Source: Brevibacterium picturae (GTDB lineage: Bacteria > Actinomycetota > Actinomycetes > Actinomycetales > Brevibacteriaceae). Taken from it: DNA of 64,000 nt. The DNA is taken from positions 2,852,001 to 2,916,000 of the forward strand of contig NZ_LT629739.1 of assembly GCF_900105045.1 (NCBI RefSeq), written 5' to 3'. Positions 25,653-34,172 of this stretch are shown here, piece after piece. A program made the position numbers and the translations under genes. The first letter of the stretch is position 1; each line of letters begins with the position of its first letter. The notes under the pieces are model-generated. The model was not told the DNA's origin. It saw only the letters and a program-made list of their open reading frames with translations, and ran no database searches.

Positions 25653-27071
25653 TCAGAAGATCATGGCCGGCACGACGAGTCCGCCGACGAGGACGATGGG
25701 TCCGATGATGACCATCGACATGCCGAACTTCACGAGGATACGCGTCAGCCGTGCCTTGCTGTCACCCGGAACCGTGGCCACGACCGTGGCGCCCAGCGTC
25801 GAGAACGGCGAGACGTCGACGACGGCCGAGCACACGCCCAGTGCTGCGATGAGAGCCCACCCGGGGACTCCGCCGGCAGCGATGAGCGGCAGCGCCAGAG
25901 GCACGAGTGCGGCGAGGATGCCGGTCGTCGATGCGAACGCGGAGACCAGTCCGCCCACCACGCAGAGCACGAGGGCGGCGATGAGCGGCGAACCGATCGC
26001 CTTGGCGCCCTCGCCCAGGAGGTCGACGGCGCCCATGTTCTGCAGCACGCCGACGAAGGTGATGATGCCGCCCACGAGGAGGACGGTCGACCAGTCGATC
26101 TTGGGCAGCGCGGCCTTGCCGGTCTTGGGATCGGCAAGCGAGAGGATCGCACCGAAGAGGAAGCACAGCAGCCCGATGTCCGGTTCCTTGCCGAACGCGG
26201 CCAGGACGACGACCGAGCCGATGAGGCCGACCATGAGAACGACGGTGAGGATCTGCACAAATGAGAAGGGCCCCGATTCGGCGCTCGCCGAGGAGCTGGA
26301 GGAGTCGAAGAGGGCTTCGTCCTCGTCGTCCTCACCGAAGGCCACCTTGGTCGCCGAGGCGGATCCGCGAGAGATCGTCGAACCGGCACCTTCGCCGGTG
26401 GTTCCGAATTCGTTCGTCCCGGCAGCGTCCGCTCCGAAGTGGGCAGAACCGGTCGCGGCCATGGCAGACTTCTTGCCGAAGAGCGAGCGACCGAACATGA
26501 AGTAGGCGACGGTGAGCATCACGATGTAGACGCCGACAGCGAGGCCGAAGAGCAGGAACGGGGACAGGTCGATTCCGGCATCATGGGCAGTGCTGTAGGT
26601 GACGATGCCGTAGAGGCTGGTCGGGGCGAACCCGCCGGCGCCGATGGCGAAGCAGATCGCCAGGCCCATCAGTGCGAAGTCGACTCCGTATTTGCGGGCT
26701 ACCTGCATGCCCACGGGCATCATGACCAGACCGGCCAGGGGCGCACCCATGGCAGCGATGCACGCGGTGATGACGAAGAAGACGGCCGGCAGCAGGACTG
26801 CAGAGGAGCCGACCTTCTCCAGCGCCCAGTCGATGATCTTGTCGACGGTCCCGTTCTCCTGCGCGATCGCGAAGAAGTAGGTGACGCCGGCCAGCAGGAT
26901 CATGATGGACAGTGGGAATTCGGCGATGATGTCATCGACGGTCATGTCGGTCAGGAACAGGCCGGTTCCGGCCGCGCCGACGAGCATGAGCACGCCGATC
27001 TGTACTCCGCGGATCGCGCCGATGGCGAAGAGTGCGATGAAGATCAACAGCGCAATGATTTGTACGAGCAT
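25653..27071 (-). CDS. Dicarboxylate-type permease (MatC/SLC13-like)
   Basis: A 472-residue inner membrane transporter with about eleven membrane segments. The N-terminal part (VQIGVLMLVGAAGTGLFL, FPLSIMILLAGVTYFFAIA) and the GAPLAGLVMMPVGMQVARKYG stretch resemble MatC-type dicarboxylate carriers of the ion transporter superfamily. A hydrophilic loop of about 60 residues (about 205-265, Gly/Ser/Asp-rich) splits the protein into halves, and the second half repeats the fold (STVLLVGGIITFVGVLQNMGAVD). Substrate is probably a C4-dicarboxylate or related acid, by family only. It follows the FAD oxidoreductase gene on the same strand after 183 bp, so the two may share a substrate pathway. Confidence 0.75.
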   Translation of the reverse strand: MLVQIIALLIFIALFAIGAIRGVQIGVLMLVGAAGTGLFLTDMTVDDIIAEFPLSIMILLAGVTYFFAIAQENGTVDKIIDWALEKVGSSAVLLPAVFFVITACIAAMGAPLAGLVMMPVGMQVARKYGVDFALMGLAICFAIGAGGFAPTSLYGIVTYSTAHDAGIDLSPFLLFGLAVGVYIVMLTVAYFMFGRSLFGKKSAMAATGSAHFGADAAGTNEFGTTGEGAGSTISRGSASATKVAFGEDDEDEALFDSSSSSASAESGPFSFVQILTVVLMVGLIGSVVVLAAFGKEPDIGLLCFLFGAILSLADPKTGKAALPKIDWSTVLLVGGIITFVGVLQNMGAVDLLGEGAKAIGSPLIAALVLCVVGGLVSAFASTTGILAALVPLALPLIAAGGVPGWALIAALGVCSAVVDVSPFSTLGATVVATVPGDSKARLTRILVKFGMSMVIIGPIVLVGGLVVPAMIF

Positions 27072-27253
27072 GGGTCCCCAATAAGGCTGAAATATCGCTG
27101 AGCGAAACTGGCTGATTCGCTGAGTGACACTACCACCTCAGTACGGGCAGGGGCGGTTGCTTCCACGGCAACGGCCGATATTTCCCGTCTATCGGCACTT
27201 GGGTGTGTTCGGGCGTGCTCGGCGGGGTCGGAATCAGCCGGGTTCCGGTGAGC

Positions 27254-28615
27254 TCAGCCCATGACGTTTCCGCTGGTTCCCGCCGGATTCCGCAGACGCG
27301 AGAAGGTTCCCAGATTCAGTGTTCGTCCCGTGCGTTCCAGCGGAATCTGGACGGGATCATCGTCGTGGTCATGGCCGTTCTCGACGGCGTCGATGAGGCC
27401 TGCCATGAGCTCGCCGACCATCGGCGCATTCTTGAATTGGTTGCCGCTGGTGCCGACCGCCAGATAGAAGCCGTCGACCTCGGAGCGGTCGTAGATGGGA
27501 GTCCAGTCGGTTGAGGCGTCGTAGACTCCCACGACTCCGCGGGCCCGGTTCGGGATCGTGATGTCGTTGAAGCGTTTGGCCGCTCGCAGCGCCTGAGTCT
27601 CGAACTGCTCGGGACGAACGCTCAACGTGACGGCGTCAGGGTCGTCGATCCACTCCAGTTCGTCGCACTCGGGCTCTGTGCCTCCGATGAGAAGCTGCCC
27701 GCCCACCTCGGCGCGCATATAGGTTCCGACGCCGGCGTCCAGGATCGCGGGGATGGGGGAGCCGTCGCTGCGGATGACGGTCGATTCCGCCGGCAGGGTG
27801 TGAACCTCTTGGCGCAGGGGAGTGAGCGAGATTCCGTGGTCCGATCCGACGCCGGCGAGCTCGTTGAGCTTCGATGACCAGGGCCCTGCGGCATTCACGA
27901 CGACATCGGCGTCGAGAAGGCGGCCGTCGGCGAGGCTGATGGTCCAAGTCGGGCTCGGCTGATCGGTGCTGCTCTCTTTGCAGTCGGCGCCCGGTGCGTC
28001 GCGGTTCGCATCGGAGGCTCGGTGCTGCAGTCCGAGGACTTCGGCGTTGTAGAGGAAGGTCGCACCGTGTCGCCCGGCGGCGCGGACAAAGTTCTCCGTA
28101 GCCAGCACCGGGTCGGAGATGTACCCGCCGTCCGGTGTGTACAGTGCCGTCGCGGGTTCCTCGCTCTCGTCGAGGAACGCCGGATCATCGGGGCGCACCG
28201 GCGGGAAGTGGTTCGAGGTGTCGACGCCGGGCAGCTCACGGGCGAGATCGGCCGCATCCCACTCGGCATAGGGAATCGCAAGGTCCTCGAAGTCGGTCCG
28301 CACATTGGCCGGGAGCAGACCGGGAATATCGATGACGGCCATTCCAGTGCGGATGAAGTCCGCGACCGGCTCCGACTCCGGTGCTTCGACATGCTCGCGC
28401 AGATTCTCCCACCGGTGCTTCGACTCCCAGGCCAGGGCGATAGAGTCCCGCAGCGAATAGGTGAAGCGGACGATCGCGCTGGTGGCTCCGGTCGAGCCTT
28501 GGGCCGGTCCCGGTTTCTTGTCGACGACGGTGACCGCGTAGCCGCGTTTGGCCAATGAGTGGGCGATTGATGCCCCCATCACCCCGCTGCCGACGACTAC
28601 CGCCTTCGCGCTCAT
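27254..28615 (-). CDS. FAD-dependent oxidoreductase, DAO (D-amino acid/sarcosine oxidase) family
   Basis: A 453-residue flavoprotein. The start at 28615 gives MSAKAVVVGSGVMGASIAHSL with GAAAGGTCC upstream; the longer frame adds 48 Arg-rich residues that do not belong. The FAD motif GSGVMG and an acidic end of the second strand (VVDKKPG) are at about 8-36; VVNAAGPWSSKLNEL (about 215-229) is the conserved DAO-family segment and GVVGVYDASTDWTP with FYLAVGTSGNQFKNAP near the end is typical of sarcosine/dimethylglycine-type oxidases. The amine or hydroxy acid oxidised cannot be named. A transporter gene lies downstream on the same strand. Confidence 0.85.
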   Translation of the reverse strand: MSAKAVVVGSGVMGASIAHSLAKRGYAVTVVDKKPGPAQGSTGATSAIVRFTYSLRDSIALAWESKHRWENLREHVEAPESEPVADFIRTGMAVIDIPGLLPANVRTDFEDLAIPYAEWDAADLARELPGVDTSNHFPPVRPDDPAFLDESEEPATALYTPDGGYISDPVLATENFVRAAGRHGATFLYNAEVLGLQHRASDANRDAPGADCKESSTDQPSPTWTISLADGRLLDADVVVNAAGPWSSKLNELAGVGSDHGISLTPLRQEVHTLPAESTVIRSDGSPIPAILDAGVGTYMRAEVGGQLLIGGTEPECDELEWIDDPDAVTLSVRPEQFETQALRAAKRFNDITIPNRARGVVGVYDASTDWTPIYDRSEVDGFYLAVGTSGNQFKNAPMVGELMAGLIDAVENGHDHDDDPVQIPLERTGRTLNLGTFSRLRNPAGTSGNVMG

Positions 28616-28765
28616 TGCTGGACCTTTCGCCTGCCTACTGATTCGACCTGTCGCCCACGGTCGGGGTCGTAGCCTCGACCGCGGTGAGGCACGAACTGCC
28701 GACCGCGGCCAGCTTCGACTGTGCCGATCATCGTAGCGAGATCCTCGTCTGCGCGACACCTGATC

Positions 28766-28830
28766 TCAGCATTCAGTTCAGGTGGAGAGCTCAGTGCTCA
28801 GGTCAGGTGGAGAGCTCAGTGCTCAGGTCA
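28766..28830. repeat. 25-bp tandem repeat across the stop codon of the YeiH gene
   Basis: CAGGTGGAGAGCTCAGTGCT with five more bases recurs at 28779-28803 and 28804-28828, with a partial copy on each side. On the minus strand the YeiH stop TGA (28823-28825) recurs at 28798-28800 and 28773-28775, spaced exactly 25 nt, thus in three different frames. Confidence 0.85.
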
Positions 28831-29944
28831 GGAGGAGGGCGCCGCCCAGTGCGATCACGGCAACGATGAGAGTCGTCGTGGCTGCCAGACCGATGGGCCC
28901 CGCGCCGAGGCTCTTCAGCGAACGCCATTGCACCCCGCGACCGAGGGCGAACATCGCCATGGCCAGGCACACGGTCTGGAGCCAGCCCAGGCCGGAGACC
29001 GCGACCTCAGGCAGCAGTCCGAAGGTGCGCAGACCCGCCATGAGGAGGAACCCGAGAACGAAGAGCGGAACGATGGGAGGACGTCTTCCCGCCGCCGGGG
29101 CGGACGGCGGAGGCGAGGCCTGGGGGACTGACGTGGACTGAGCAGTCGACGAAGACTGCGGGGACGACGAGGACTGAGCAGTCGACGAAGACTGCGGGGC
29201 CGCCTCGGCGGGGGATGTCACCGATGCCCGCTCCCGGCTTTCGTTGCGGCGCATCACCATGCTGAGCACGGCGACGGTCGGGGCGAGCATGATGACGCGG
29301 GAGAGTTTGACGAGGACGGCGACCTGGAGAGCTGCGGGACCGATGATGCCGCCGATCGCGACGACCTGCGCAACCTCGTGCGTGGACGCTCCACCCCACA
29401 TGCCGGCAGCGTCGGGGGTCAGCCCGAAGGCGATGCTCAACGAGGGGATGACAGCGATCATCAGGGTGCCGAAGAGGACCACAAGGCCGATCGCCGCCGC
29501 CACGTCCTCCTTCTTCGCCTTCAGCGTCGACTCGACCCCGGCGACAGCTGCGGCCCCGCAGATGCCGAACCCACAGCCGATGAGCAGCGCAAGGCTCGAA
29601 TCGACGCGGAACGGACGGGCCAGCAGCAGGCCGGCGATGATGCCGACGGCGACGACGACGGCGGCGAGCACGAGGACCAGCCAGCCGAGCTCGAGGATGT
29701 CGCCGAGGACGACCTGGGCACCCAGGGCGACGATGCCCAGACGCAGGAGAGGCTTGGCCGCGACGTCGAGCCCGGGCCGGAAGGTCTGCGGCAGCTCGGG
29801 GAGGACGTTTCCGACGATGATTCCCAGGACGATGGCGATGAGAAGAGGGGACAGGACGGGGGCCATCATGGAGATGGGCCAGGCGATCGCGGTGGCCAGC
29901 GCGGCGACTGCCAAACCGGGAAGCAGACGGAGAACTCTATTCAT
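28823..29944 (-). CDS. yeiH: YeiH-family putative sulfate exporter
   Basis: A 373-residue inner membrane protein of the PSE (UPF0324) family with about ten membrane segments. Diagnostic stretches are SPLLIAIVLGIIVGN (about 32-46), LLRLGIVALGAQVVLGDI (about 66-83), GCGFGICGAAAVAG (about 123-136) and MWGGASTHEVAQVVAIGG (about 182-199), all conserved in YeiH proteins. Between the two halves lies a Ser/Gln/Ala/Pro-rich cytoplasmic loop (about 245-285) made of imperfect repeats (SSSTAQ) from a 36-bp DNA repeat at 29135-29199. The family has been proposed to export sulfate or related anions; activity is not proven for all members. A divergent LysR regulator starts 86 bp away, as in the yeiE/yeiH pair of enterobacteria. 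Confidence 0.85.
   Translation of the reverse strand: MNRVLRLLPGLAVAALATAIAWPISMMAPVLSPLLIAIVLGIIVGNVLPELPQTFRPGLDVAAKPLLRLGIVALGAQVVLGDILELGWLVLVLAAVVVAVGIIAGLLLARPFRVDSSLALLIGCGFGICGAAAVAGVESTLKAKKEDVAAAIGLVVLFGTLMIAVIPSLSIAFGLTPDAAGMWGGASTHEVAQVVAIGGIIGPAALQVAVLVKLSRVIMLAPTVAVLSMVMRRNESRERASVTSPAEAAPQSSSTAQSSSSPQSSSTAQSTSVPQASPPPSAPAAGRRPPIVPLFVLGFLLMAGLRTFGLLPEVAVSGLGWLQTVCLAMAMFALGRGVQWRSLKSLGAGPIGLAATTTLIVAVIALGGALLLT
29135..29199. repeat. 36-bp period direct repeat inside the YeiH gene
   Basis: A 29 nt segment beginning GGACTGAGCAGTCGACGAAG occurs at 29135-29163 and identically at 29171-29199. It encodes the Ser/Gln-rich loop between the two membrane halves and keeps the frame. Confidence 0.85.
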
Positions 29945-29999
29945 GAGTTCAGTCTGTCAATCGGCACTGGAATCCGGTAGACGGCAATAACGGACCAAC

Positions 30000-30018
30000 C
30001 CATATCGGCTTGATATGG
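30000..30018. promoter_or_regulatory. LysR-type operator dyad between yeiH and its regulator
   Basis: CCATATC, 5 bp, GATATGG is a perfect 7 bp dyad containing the T-N11-A pattern of LysR-type boxes. It lies 12 bp before the regulator's ATG and 56 bp before the yeiH start, in the right place for control of both. Confidence 0.6.
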
Positions 30019-30030
30019 CATCATTGATGT

Positions 30031-30948
30031 ATGCGGGATCTCAGCAGAATGCAGGACTGGCCCGAGCTTCCGGCTCTGGGGCTGCTGGTGACTCTGAGCG
30101 CGAGCGCTCAGTCCATCGGGCAGGCCGCCGAGGCGATGGGGCTGGCCCAGCCGAACGCCTCTCGCAGCCTGCGCAACCTCGAGCGGGACCTCAAGGTGCC
30201 GCTGCTGCGGCGCTCGCCGCGGGGAACCGAGCTCACCGCCGAAGGCCACGCCGTTGCGCAGTGGGCCTCGAAGGTCCTCGACGCCTATGCCGATCTCAAC
30301 GCGGGAACCCGCGCCATCCAGGATGACCGGGCCGGTACCGTGCGCGTGTCCGCCTCGCTGACCGTGGCCGAATACCTGCTGCCCCGGTATCTGACGACAT
30401 TCACCGTCACACATCCCGACATCGATGTCGGCCTGGCAGTCGAGAACTCGGCCGCAGTCATCGCGGCCGTACGTGAGCAGCGCTGCGACCTCGGTCTCAT
30501 CGAGTCCGTGTCTCTGCCGCAGGATCTTCCCGCCGAGGTGGTCGGACACGATCGCCTGATGGTAGCGGCTGCCCCCGACTTCGCCACCGCATGGACCACG
30601 CCGATCGGCGCCGCTGCGCTGGCGGACATTCCGCTGCTGGTCAGAGAGGTCGGATCGGGAACGAGAGAGGTCCTCGACGCTGCCCTTGCACAGGTCGGTG
30701 GGGCGAGCGTGGCGGGAGAGTATGCGTCGAATTCGGCGCTGAAGATCGCCGCGGCCACCGGCCTCGCGCCGGTCGTTCTCTCGGAGCTGGCATTGCGCGA
30801 TGACTTCAGTGCTCGGCGCCTGGTCCCGCTTCCGGTTCAGGCCGGCATCTCCCTTGATCGCGAGCTGCACGCGGTGTGGTCGCCCGGTCGTCGACTTTCA
30901 GCGGGGGCCAGAGCACTGCTGGAGCACATGGTGCGCGTGCACGACTGA
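30031..30948 (+). CDS. LysR-type transcriptional regulator (YeiE/CysB-like setting)
   Basis: A 305-residue regulator. The N-terminal winged helix covers about 12-72 (GLLVTLSASAQSIGQAAEAM and PNASRSLRNLERDLKVPLL) and the C-terminal two-lobed effector domain about 98-300, beginning GTVRVSASLTVAEYLLPRY, with a VGSGTREVLDAAL segment near 217 that in many family members contacts an anion. It is divergent from yeiH across an 86 bp space that holds a fine LysR box, so regulation of yeiH is very likely; the effector (sulfite, sulfate or a thiol compound) is inference from YeiE. The ATG at 30031 is the first; Met7 is an alternative. Its stop codon begins a 19 bp tandem repeat. Confidence 0.9.
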   Translation: MRDLSRMQDWPELPALGLLVTLSASAQSIGQAAEAMGLAQPNASRSLRNLERDLKVPLLRRSPRGTELTAEGHAVAQWASKVLDAYADLNAGTRAIQDDRAGTVRVSASLTVAEYLLPRYLTTFTVTHPDIDVGLAVENSAAVIAAVREQRCDLGLIESVSLPQDLPAEVVGHDRLMVAAAPDFATAWTTPIGAAALADIPLLVREVGSGTREVLDAALAQVGGASVAGEYASNSALKIAAATGLAPVVLSELALRDDFSARRLVPLPVQAGISLDRELHAVWSPGRRLSAGARALLEHMVRVHD

Positions 30949-31024
30949 GATCTGCGCGCACGATTGAGATCTGCGAGCACGATTGAGATCTGCGAGCACG
31001 TTTGAGATCCGCGAGCACGCCTGA
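30942..31024. repeat. 19-bp tandem repeat starting at the LysR-gene stop codon
   Basis: Four units of CG(A/T)(C/T)TGAGAT(C)(T/C)GCG(A/C)GCA lie at 30942-30960, 30961-30979, 30980-30998 and 30999-31017, with a fifth begun at 31018. The gene's TGA (30946) recurs at 30965, 30984, 31003 and 31022, each 19 nt apart, so the stops occupy all three frames. Confidence 0.95.
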
Positions 31025-31078
31025 GATGTGATTGAGACGTCAATGCGGAGTCGTCGGCATACGGCATATATTGGGACG

Positions 31079-32236
31079 ATGACCTCCCGAGTACCCTCCT
31101 ATGCTCCCGAAACCGTCCTCGTCGATGCGGGCCGCCCGGACCGCCGCGACGGCGCCTCGGTGAACCCTCCCATCGAACTGTCCTCGACCTTCGTCGGCAG
31201 CGGCGAGATCGATCATTCCGACTATGTCTACGGTCGGTTCTCGACTCCGGCGTGGACTCCGTTCGAAGAGGCACTGGCTGAACTCGAACATGCCGAACTG
31301 CCCGGACTGGTCTTCGGTTCGGGACTGGCCGCGATCGCCGCTGCCCTCAGCCTGGTCCCTCGCGATGGCACTCTGATCATGCCCCGACACTGCTACCAGG
31401 GATCACTGGAGTCCGCGGGAGAGCTCGCCGAACGCAGCGGATTCACCCTCACCACCGTCGACATCGCCGACACCGCAGCCGTCGTCAACGCACTCGATGA
31501 CGTTGCTGCCGCCTCGGCGATGCTGTGGATCGAATCTCCGACGAACCCGATGCTCGAAGTCGCGGACACACCCGCACTCATCTCCGCCGCGCGCGATCGC
31601 GGCATCCTGACCGTCGTCGACAACACCTTCGCCACTCCGCTCCTGCAGACACCGCTCGACCTGGGGGCAGACGTCGTTGTCCACTCCGTCACCAAATACC
31701 TCGCCGGACACTCGGACGTCGTTCTCGGCGCAGCTGTGACCAGCAGCGAAGATCTGCACAAGCGGCTTCACAGCGAACGCTCACTGCGGGGAGCAATCGC
31801 CGGACCCTTCGAAGTCTGGTTGGCGCTGCGGGGACTGCGGACGCTGTCGGTGCGCATGGAGCGAGCCCAGGCCAATGCCGCGCTCATCGCCGAACGCCTG
31901 AGTTCGCACCCCAGCGTCGTCGAGACCCGCTACCCGGGCCTGCCCGGCGATCCCGGGCATGAGCGTGCGGCAGCGCAGCTGTCGGGATTCGGTGCGGTCG
32001 TCGCCTTCTGCACCCAGACCGCGCAACAGGCCACAGCCGTCGCCGAGGCGGTCCGGGTGTGGACGCCGGCCACTTCCCTGGGCGGAGTGGAGTCCCTCAT
32101 CGAACGCCGTCGGCGCAATGCCTCGGAACCGGAGTCGGTCCCCGATGGTCTGCTGCGTCTGAGCGTGGGCATCGAACACGCCGACGACCTGTGGAACGAC
32201 CTCGACGCGGCACTCCGCACTGCCCACAGCCCTTGA
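31079..32236 (+). CDS. Cystathionine gamma-synthase/lyase family PLP enzyme
   Basis: A 385-residue cytosolic Cys/Met-metabolism PLP enzyme. The start at 31079 (MTSRVPSYAPE) is 6 nt after -10 TATATT (31067-31072), so leaderless; the upstream frame is not used. VYGRFSTPAWTPFEEALAE (about 50-68) is the substrate-phosphate region, VFGSGLAAIAAAL (about 78) the PLP-binding SG-A turn, WIESPTNPMLEVAD (about 149) and VVDNTFATPLLQ (about 179) carry the conserved Asp, and SVTKYLAGHSDVVLG (about 202) has the PLP lysine. The family includes cystathionine synthase, cystathionine lyase and methionine lyase; the exact reaction cannot be chosen. The next gene overlaps by one base (TGATG). Confidence 0.9.
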   Translation: MTSRVPSYAPETVLVDAGRPDRRDGASVNPPIELSSTFVGSGEIDHSDYVYGRFSTPAWTPFEEALAELEHAELPGLVFGSGLAAIAAALSLVPRDGTLIMPRHCYQGSLESAGELAERSGFTLTTVDIADTAAVVNALDDVAAASAMLWIESPTNPMLEVADTPALISAARDRGILTVVDNTFATPLLQTPLDLGADVVVHSVTKYLAGHSDVVLGAAVTSSEDLHKRLHSERSLRGAIAGPFEVWLALRGLRTLSVRMERAQANAALIAERLSSHPSVVETRYPGLPGDPGHERAAAQLSGFGAVVAFCTQTAQQATAVAEAVRVWTPATSLGGVESLIERRRRNASEPESVPDGLLRLSVGIEHADDLWNDLDAALRTAHSP

Positions 32237-32805
32237 TGACTGAGCCCTTCGTGCTCGACCGGCCCGGTCTTCAGGATCTGGACGAGGTATTCGAGATCTA
32301 CAGCGATCCCCGTGTCTGGACGCACTTTCCCAGCGGTCGGATGGCGAAGCGGGAGGAAGCCGAGGCGTTCCTGCTCACGCGCATCGCCGATTGGGAGATC
32401 GATGGTCTCGGGATCTGGATCGTCCGCGAATCGGAAGGCGGTCCGGTGCTCGGAACCTGCGGCTGCGGCGTGAGGCGCATGCCTTTGGCCGATGAGTGGA
32501 GCCCGGACCGGGTCGAGGCGCATTGGAACCTCGGCTACCGCTTCAGGCCAGAGGTTCAGGGACGCGGCTATGCCAGCGAGGTCTCGCGTCTGGCCATCTC
32601 CCGTGCCCAGGAACTCAAGCCTGAGCTGCCGGTCATCGCCTACCTCCTCGAACACAATGTGGCCTCACAGAAAGTGGCGGAGAAGGTCGGTCTGAGCCTG
32701 CGGCATCGTGCCCCGGACGCAGGCAACCCCGATCCTGAGGCGATGCGCTTGGTCTTCGCCGACCGGGCTCTGACCGCGAGCCAGCTGACCGTCGCGCTGG
32801 CCTGA
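32236..32805 (+). CDS. RimJ/RimL-type GNAT acetyltransferase
   Basis: A 189-residue GNAT translated by TGATG coupling from the PLP enzyme gene. LGYRFRPEVQGRGYASEVSR (about 98-117) is the acetyl-CoA motif, and VIAYLLEHNVASQKVAEKVG, core EHNVASQKVAEKVGL (about 139-153), is the RimJ/RimL helix. WTHFPSGR near 30 is common in the family. The coupling suggests a substrate related to the PLP enzyme's product (inference). Its stop codon starts a 34 bp tandem repeat. Confidence 0.85.
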   Translation: MTEPFVLDRPGLQDLDEVFEIYSDPRVWTHFPSGRMAKREEAEAFLLTRIADWEIDGLGIWIVRESEGGPVLGTCGCGVRRMPLADEWSPDRVEAHWNLGYRFRPEVQGRGYASEVSRLAISRAQELKPELPVIAYLLEHNVASQKVAEKVGLSLRHRAPDAGNPDPEAMRLVFADRALTASQLTVALA

Positions 32806-32913
32806 GCGGGTTGCGAGGCCGAACACGTCACTGGCCCGAGCGGGCTGCGAGGCCGGACACGTCACTGGCCTGAGCGGGCTGCGAGGCCGGACACGTCACT
32901 GGCCTGAGCGGGT
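32797..32913. repeat. 34-bp tandem repeat starting at the GNAT stop codon
   Basis: The last codons and stop of the GNAT gene (CTGGCCTGAGCGGG...) begin a unit repeated with period 34: TGA at 32803, CGA at 32837 (mutated), TGA at 32871 and 32905. 34 is not a multiple of three, so the repeated stops fall in different frames. Confidence 0.95.
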
Positions 32914-32953
32914 GACGTGCCGCCGCATCAGGCGTACGGTGGTACCGCAACGC

Positions 32954-32974
32954 ACTTCTACGACGCGTAGAAGT
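32954..32974. promoter_or_regulatory. 21-bp palindromic operator before ctaG
   Basis: ACTTCTACG, 3 bp, CGTAGAAGT is a perfect 9 bp dyad 35 bp before the ctaG start. It contains CTAC(N)GTAG-type half sites like those of BlaI/CopY-family repressors, which in actinobacteria are often linked to CtaG genes and copper. The regulator is not in the window. Confidence 0.6.
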
Positions 32975-33009
32975 CATGGCCTGAAGATGTCACGCGGGAG
33001 GCGGCGATC

Positions 33010-34008
33010 ATGCATGAGCACGGGATGAGCGGAGTGATGTGGCACCCGACGCTCCCGCCGACGTTCCTGCGAGTCATCGACTGGCACCCGCAGCCGATCC
33101 CCATCATCGTCATTGTCGCGGCCTTCGGCCTGGTGCTGTATCTCTTCTGCGTGTGGCTGCTGCACCGCCGCGGAGTGCGGTGGCCGATATCGCGGCTCAT
33201 CTGGTGGACCCTGGGCATCGCCACCGTCATCCTCGTCGATGGCACGGCGTTGAACGGCTATGGCATGGCGCTGTTCAGCATGCACATGATCCAACACATG
33301 ATTCTGTCGATGCTCAGCCCCATCCTGCTGGTTCTGGGCGCACCGATCACGCTGATGCTGCGTGTCCTGCCGGCCGGGTCAGGTCGGTGGAATGCGCGCC
33401 GGGTGATCCTTGCGATCGTCCATAGTCCCGTCATGCGTGTGCTGACGAACCCGGTCGTGACCACCCTGTTGTTTCTGATGAGCTTGTACGGGCTGTATTT
33501 CACGCCTGCCTTCGATTGGCTGATGTCGACGATGTGGGGACACAACCTGATGTTCATCCACTTCGTGGCCATCGGGATGCTCTACTTCTGGAACATCTTC
33601 GGAGTCGACCCCTCACCGCGAACCAGCAGCAAGCGGAAAGTTCGCATCGATCCCACCGTTGTGCAGGTCTTCGAGATCGTGGCCACCGTGCCGTTCCATG
33701 CGTTCTTCGGCATTGTCGTGATGATGTCGACGACCCTGCTCACAGACTTCTACCACATGCCGATGTGGGGTATCGATCCATTGGACGACCAGTTCCTCGG
33801 CGGTGGCATCGCGTGGGCATTCACAGAGATCCCGACGCTGATCATGCTCGGGGTGCTGGTGCTCAAATGGCAGAGATCTGATGAGCGCCTCAGTCGCCGG
33901 CTCGATCGTCAGGCTGCCAGGGACGGCGATGCGACGCTGCGGGACTACAACGCCTATTTGGCTTCGTTGGCCGAGGTGGATCAGCGCGACCAACGCCACA
34001 GGGCGTGA
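33010..34008 (+). CDS. ctaG: Cytochrome c oxidase assembly protein CtaG (caa3 type)
   Basis: A 332-residue membrane protein with seven predicted segments, matching the Bacillus-type CtaG family that assists copper insertion or assembly of caa3-type oxidase. Conserved His-rich stretches are MHMIQHMILSMLSPILL (about 96), WGHNLMFIHFVAIGMLYFWN (about 177), PFHAFFGIVVM (about 230) and FYHMPMWGIDPL (about 248): histidines at membrane edges suit metal handling. Two pairs, HMIQHM and HNLMFIH, are diagnostic. The N-terminus MHEHGMSGVMWHP is His/Met-rich. It is monocistronic and preceded by a copper-repressor-like palindrome. No oxidase subunit genes lie nearby. Confidence 0.9.
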   Translation: MHEHGMSGVMWHPTLPPTFLRVIDWHPQPIPIIVIVAAFGLVLYLFCVWLLHRRGVRWPISRLIWWTLGIATVILVDGTALNGYGMALFSMHMIQHMILSMLSPILLVLGAPITLMLRVLPAGSGRWNARRVILAIVHSPVMRVLTNPVVTTLLFLMSLYGLYFTPAFDWLMSTMWGHNLMFIHFVAIGMLYFWNIFGVDPSPRTSSKRKVRIDPTVVQVFEIVATVPFHAFFGIVVMMSTTLLTDFYHMPMWGIDPLDDQFLGGGIAWAFTEIPTLIMLGVLVLKWQRSDERLSRRLDRQAARDGDATLRDYNAYLASLAEVDQRDQRHRA

Positions 34009-34106
34009 CCACAGCGGCCCGGCGAACGTGGCAACACCACGGCGGTCCGACGTGACAACGGGTCCGCCCCTGTCGCCCGGTCTCTGCTGAGACGTGTGAC
34101 CCAGGT

Positions 34107-34129
34107 CAACTTATCGTGCGTTAAAGTTG
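34107..34129. promoter_or_regulatory. Inverted repeat overlapping the enoyl-CoA hydratase promoter region
   Basis: CAACTT, 11 bp, AAGTTG is a perfect 6 bp dyad with a TAAAGT -10-like box inside its right half (34122-34127). A TetR-type repressor site is plausible; no regulator gene is adjacent. Confidence 0.4.
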
Positions 34130-34172
34130 GGGTGAAAGATCAGTCATCCAGCGCCAACCAAGAGGAGTCGCT

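Noticed and set aside
30942..31024. CRISPR array
   Set aside because: The units are contiguous and identical with no spacers between them, so it is a tandem repeat.
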